Assembly (NCBI GenBank): GCA_003162475.1
Contig: PMOI01000016.1
Span: forward strand, 283,700 to 347,699
From: Acidimicrobiaceae bacterium
GTDB lineage: Bacteria; Actinomycetota; Acidimicrobiia; Acidimicrobiales; RAAP-2
Reading direction: 5' to 3'
DNA length: 64,000 bases
Made by a program: the position numbers and the translations under genes
Shown here: positions 61,095-64,000 of the stretch, piece after piece
Position numbering within the stretch: position 1 is the stretch's first letter
How the letters are laid out: every line of letters starts with the position of its first letter
Notes under the pieces: generated by a model
The model's input: only the letters and a program-made list of their open reading frames with translations
Databases searched by the model: none
Told to the model about the DNA's origin: nothing

Positions 61095-62078
61095 CTAAGG
61101 GTGCGACGTTAAGGGTTCCGATAAGAGTTCGAGCAGTAACTCGTGTGAGATGTTGCGCCCGCTCGCGATGAAGCCAACGCGCGACGTTTCGTCATCCACA
61201 CGATTGGCGGCGATCGCCGCGTAGGACGCCGCGGCCGAACCTTCCATCACGAGCCCGTTGTTCTCGGCGATCTCGCGAACCGCTCGGCGGATCTCTACTT
61301 CGGGCACCAGCACGAGGTCGATTCCGCTCTTCGCGACGATTTCATTGGTGATGGCGCCATCGTCGCCACCGCCGGCGAGCCCGTCGGCGATTGTTGGGTG
61401 GTGAACGACGTCAGCCATCGTCGCGCCGCGCAGTACGTGATAGAGCGCCGAGCTCTCCTCGGGCTGGACGCCCGTCACGCGAATATCCGAACGGCCCTGC
61501 AGGTCGCGCGAGAGCAGCGTTCCCGATATCAGACCGCCGCCGCCCACCGACACGACGACGTGTTCGATCTCGGGTGCTTGGCGCAACATCTCGTCAAAGA
61601 CCGTGGACTGACCCGCGATGACGTCACTGTCGTTGAACGGAGAGATGAATCGGATGGCCCTCGTGTCGGCGAGGTCTTTTGCGTGTCCCTGGGCTTCGTC
61701 GTAGGAAGAGCCGAACTGAATGAGTTCGATGTCGTAGGTGGAGAGCTTTTTCACCTTGGCGACCGACGCGTTCTGCGGTACGACGACGGTGGCGCGCACA
61801 TCCAAGAGCATCGACGCGTGCGCGATGCCCAGACCATGGTTACCGGCGGAGGCCGTGATGACCGCGCCGCTTGGATCGTCGCGGTGTGCCGCGGAAACGG
61901 CCGCGAGGGCGCCACGGATTTTGAACGATCCCGTCACTTGGAGACTCTCGAGCTTGACGAAGACTTTTCTCCCGTGCACGAGGATGGCGACCGTCGGCGT
62001 GGGCTCTAGGTAGTGGCCCATGATCTCACGGGCGCGCTCTAGTTGTTCGTTCGTTGGGGGCGACACGTGACGAAGCAT
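61095..62078 (-). CDS. PLP-dependent threonine/serine dehydratase-like protein
   Basis: Fold-type II PLP enzyme (327 aa) that deaminates threonine or serine to the 2-keto acid. PLP Lys is in LESLQVTGSFKIRGA, the Asn contact in ITASAGNHGLGIAHAS and the phosphate loop in VSVGGGGLISG. It lacks the C-terminal ACT domain of biosynthetic IlvA, so a catabolic TdcB-like role or serine racemase activity is more likely. ATG 62078 has TAGGCT 7 nt upstream. It is divergent from the CadD-like gene. Confidence 0.9.
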   Translation of the reverse strand: MLRHVSPPTNEQLERAREIMGHYLEPTPTVAILVHGRKVFVKLESLQVTGSFKIRGALAAVSAAHRDDPSGAVITASAGNHGLGIAHASMLLDVRATVVVPQNASVAKVKKLSTYDIELIQFGSSYDEAQGHAKDLADTRAIRFISPFNDSDVIAGQSTVFDEMLRQAPEIEHVVVSVGGGGLISGTLLSRDLQGRSDIRVTGVQPEESSALYHVLRGATMADVVHHPTIADGLAGGGDDGAITNEIVAKSGIDLVLVPEVEIRRAVREIAENNGLVMEGSAAASYAAIAANRVDDETSRVGFIASGRNISHELLLELLSEPLTSHP

Positions 62079-62085
62079 CTCGTTC

Positions 62086-62091
62086 AGCCTA
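62086..62091 (-). promoter_or_regulatory. -10-like element of the dehydratase gene
   Basis: TAGGCT on the minus strand, 7 nt before ATG 62078. Confidence 0.45.
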
Positions 62092-62125
62092 CGCGCAACT
62101 TTTTTAACCCTTTTGTACTCTCAAG

Positions 62126-62131
62126 TAAGGT
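62126..62131 (+). promoter_or_regulatory. -10-like element of the CadD-like gene
   Basis: TAAGGT, 6 nt before GTG 62138. Confidence 0.45.
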
Positions 62132-62137
62132 CAACCG

Positions 62138-62701
62138 GTGCACACGATTCTCGGCGTGGTGGTCGTCGCGACGCTCGCGTACGTGGGCACGATGGTCGAC
62201 AACTACTTCGCCTTCGCGGCGCAGCTCGTGGCCACCGAGCGTGATCGATTCCGTCGCGTGAGTTGGGCCCAGGCACTCGGGGTCGCGTCGATGATCGCGC
62301 TGGCGGGAGGGCTCGGTTCACTGCTCACCCCGATACCCGTGCGCTGGATCGGCGTACTGGCCGTGGCGCCCTTTTGGTTCGCGTGGCACTCGTGGCGCCA
62401 TCGAACAGCGCCGCGCGCGCAGTTCCGCCGCGGTGCCCTCACGACGTACGTCATGACGTTCGCGCTGGGCGGCGACAATCTGGCGGTATGGATTCCACTG
62501 CTTCGCGCCAACGGCTTCGCGCACGCAATGGTGACGATCGCCACGTTCGCGTTATTGGAGATCGTCTTTCTCTTGAGTGCCCAACGCCTCGCGACGCACC
62601 CTCGTGTCGTGAACTGGGGCAACGAACACGCGGCGACGTTCATGCCCTACGTGTACGTGTTCCTCGGGGTGCTGATCTTGATCGAGTGTCACACGATCTA
62701 A
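62138..62701 (+). CDS. CadD-like cadmium resistance transporter family protein
   Basis: Five-to-six-helix membrane protein (187 aa). The two family motifs appear in altered form: YVGTMVDNYFAFAAQL near the start (CadD ...NIDDLFVL...) and FALGGDNLAVWIPLLR near the middle (CadD ...GGDNIGVYIPLF...). The Asp residues in these segments are the likely cation path. Metal specificity cannot be read. Leaderless-type GTG start. It is followed by the MFS gene after 46 nt. Confidence 0.78.
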   Translation: MHTILGVVVVATLAYVGTMVDNYFAFAAQLVATERDRFRRVSWAQALGVASMIALAGGLGSLLTPIPVRWIGVLAVAPFWFAWHSWRHRTAPRAQFRRGALTTYVMTFALGGDNLAVWIPLLRANGFAHAMVTIATFALLEIVFLLSAQRLATHPRVVNWGNEHAATFMPYVYVFLGVLILIECHTI

Positions 62702-62734
62702 CGCTGAACCGTGAATTTCACGTGCTTCGACCGG

Positions 62735-62740
62735 TAGCGT
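62735..62740 (+). promoter_or_regulatory. -10-like element of the MFS gene at 62748
   Basis: TAGCGT, 7 nt before ATG 62748. It overlaps the alternative GTG at 62739, arguing against that start. Confidence 0.4.
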
Positions 62741-62747
62741 GGTCGTC

Positions 62748-63911
62748 ATGGCACAAAGTGGTGCGCAACGAACTTTGCGCCGTCTCACGGTCATCGTGGC
62801 CATTCAGTGGATGGGCGCGACGCTCGGACTACCCCTCCTTCCCCTCTACTTAGAGCATCGCGGCGGCACGCCGGCGGTCATCGGCATCATCCAGTCGATG
62901 TTCTTCGTCGCGGGTGTACTCACGCAGTTCGCCTTTGGCCATCTCGCCGACCGATTCGGCCGACGCCGCATCCTCGTTGGCAGTCTCGTCACCTACGGTC
63001 TCGCGAGCATGACCTTTCTCCTGCCGGTCAGCGCGCCGTGGTTAGCGTTGACGAGGGCGTTTCAAGGCGCCGCCGCGGGAGCGATCGAGGTCGCCTCGTT
63101 GTCGGCCGTGGCCTCGCTCTTTGCGGAGTCCGAGCGGGGTCGCGCCGTCTCGCAAATTTTCGCAGCCCAACTGTTCGGCCTGGCGATTGGGCCAGTCGTC
63201 GGTGTCGTGGCGTCGGTCAACGACCTCGGATGGGCCTTCTTCGTGACGGGGATCGTCAGTCTCTGCGCGGCCCTCGTGGCGATGAAGACCAACCTCGGCG
63301 ACGTTGCCTTCGACCCGACACCGTTACCGAAGATGCAGTGGAGTTCGCAACTCACGGGTGCCCTCATGTCGGCGGCAGCGTCCGGGCTCGCGATCGGTGT
63401 CTACGAAACGTGTTGGAGTCTTCTCATGCACGCGCACCACGCGAGCACGCTTCAGATTCGTCTCAGTTGGACCTTCTTCGGTCTGCCGTGGATCGTGCTC
63501 TACCGATTCGGAGGTTGGCTCGCCGACCACGCGAATCGACGCATCATCGCGCTCTCGGGACTCTTGAGCGGTGCCTTCTTTCTTGCCCTCTACCCCCATA
63601 TTCACAACAACAACTTGATCTTGGTGCTCGGATCGTGCGAATCGATCGGCGCGTCACTTTCGGTTCCGTCGATCTCGTCGCTCATGAGCCAAGGCGCGGT
63701 CCATCGTGAGCTCGGTCGTCGTCAGGGTCTCTACACCATGTCCAATACCGCGTCGTTGGCCATCGCCGCGGGCGTGTCGGGATTCCTCTTCACCATCGAC
63801 TCGGCACTCCCCTTTTCGTTGCTCGCGCTGATCTCGGCGTTACTCGCGCTGACGACGTTGTTCTGGTGGCGAAACGTGAATGGCCACGTCAGAGCGGAAC
63901 TGGCGACCTAG
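62748..63911 (+). CDS. MFS transporter (multidrug efflux-like)
   Basis: Integral membrane protein of 387 aa with about 12 helices. MFS motif A is present as FGHLADRFGRRRILVG after helix 2 and again as GGWLADHANRRII after helix 8; motif C-like GLAIGPVVGVVAS lies in helix 5. The form is that of DHA1-type exporters. The start is ATG 62748. The gene ends directly in front of a strong hairpin terminator. Confidence 0.88.
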   Translation: MAQSGAQRTLRRLTVIVAIQWMGATLGLPLLPLYLEHRGGTPAVIGIIQSMFFVAGVLTQFAFGHLADRFGRRRILVGSLVTYGLASMTFLLPVSAPWLALTRAFQGAAAGAIEVASLSAVASLFAESERGRAVSQIFAAQLFGLAIGPVVGVVASVNDLGWAFFVTGIVSLCAALVAMKTNLGDVAFDPTPLPKMQWSSQLTGALMSAAASGLAIGVYETCWSLLMHAHHASTLQIRLSWTFFGLPWIVLYRFGGWLADHANRRIIALSGLLSGAFFLALYPHIHNNNLILVLGSCESIGASLSVPSISSLMSQGAVHRELGRRQGLYTMSNTASLAIAAGVSGFLFTIDSALPFSLLALISALLALTTLFWWRNVNGHVRAELAT

Positions 63912-63951
63912 AGCTAGAACGTGCGGCGCTTTCGCGCCGCACGTTCTAGCT
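63912..63951 (+). terminator. Strong hairpin terminator after the MFS gene
   Basis: An 18 bp perfect stem, AGCTAGAACGTGCGGCGC with GCGCCGCACGTTCTAGCT, closes a TTTC loop one base after the stop codon. Such a symmetric stem could terminate both strands. Confidence 0.88.
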
Positions 63952-64000
63952 TCTGGTTTGAAGTCGAACTACGACTTCCAGATTTGGTCCCATCGTGAGG
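63946..64000 (-). other. Window edge: possible 3' end of a convergent gene
   Basis: The minus strand is open from the window edge for 17 codons (ending ...MGPNLEVVVRLQTRS then TAG at 63946-63948). The text looks protein-like and a convergent gene would fit the bidirectional terminator, but the stretch is too short to call. It also contains an inverted repeat GAAGTCG-AACTA-CGACTTC (63960-63978). Confidence 0.25.

Overview
This window looks like a chromosomal segment of a high-GC actinobacterium, most likely an Acidimicrobiia-type lineage. The reasons are gene content and order, the actinobacterial type of SerC, mixed Shine-Dalgarno and leaderless starts, and the absence of phage or IS genes. 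Class-level placement is inference. Coding density is very high, with many 1-17 nt gene overlaps.

The housekeeping backbone, read from high to low coordinates, is: cysteine desulfurase - mnmA - ligA - PASTA kinase-like gene - SDR - MFS - hydrolase - gatC-gatA-gatB - ilvB-ilvN-ilvC - (insert) - serA. From memory this matches the M. tuberculosis order iscS-trmU-ligA-gatC-gatA-gatB-ilvB1-ilvN-ilvC-serA1. The ilv operon has a clear transcription attenuator: a 16-codon leader peptide with an Ile-Leu-Val-Val-Val run, followed by a perfect intrinsic terminator. serA, an aspartate-type aminotransferase and serC form a serine/amino-acid locus at the left end.

Between serC and ilvC (5.1-22.9 kb) sits a 14-gene peptide and amide scavenging cluster in three transcription units. 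The first (minus) has a fused two-domain peptide ABC ATPase, a solute-binding protein, a desuccinylase/aspartoacylase-like enzyme, two permeases and an M19-like dipeptidase. The second diverges from it (plus) with a creatininase-family hydrolase, an SDR, an M20 peptidase, a DUF885 peptidase and a proline-iminopeptidase-like hydrolase. The third (minus) has a ketopantoate-reductase/amidase fusion, a glycosylasparaginase-type Ntn hydrolase and an M55 D-aminopeptidase. The divergent promoter region between the first two units carries two perfect inverted repeats.

The right half (39-64 kb) holds mostly short units: two aldehyde dehydrogenases, MFS transporters, a YceI gene divergent from a MarR regulator with palindromic operators inside a consensus promoter, ileS, acetyltransferases, glutathione peroxidase, a quinone oxidoreductase, a methyltransferase, a DUF5522 protein, and a SIMPL-domain gene bracketed by inverted repeats. 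A probable polyamine/omega-amine catabolic cluster follows (Lrp regulator, class III aminotransferase, FAD oxidoreductase, aldehyde dehydrogenase, alanine dehydrogenase). At the right end are a dehydratase, a CadD-like transporter and an MFS protein followed by an 18-bp-stem terminator.

The most striking points are these. (1) About eighteen genes share a -10-like hexamer exactly 6-7 nt before the start codon, which suggests widespread leaderless transcription. (2) The PASTA-domain kinase homologue has lost its catalytic residues. (3) A single ORF fuses a ketopantoate reductase to an amidase. (4) The peptide cluster is inserted into an otherwise conserved backbone. No rRNA, tRNA, CRISPR or transposase was seen.
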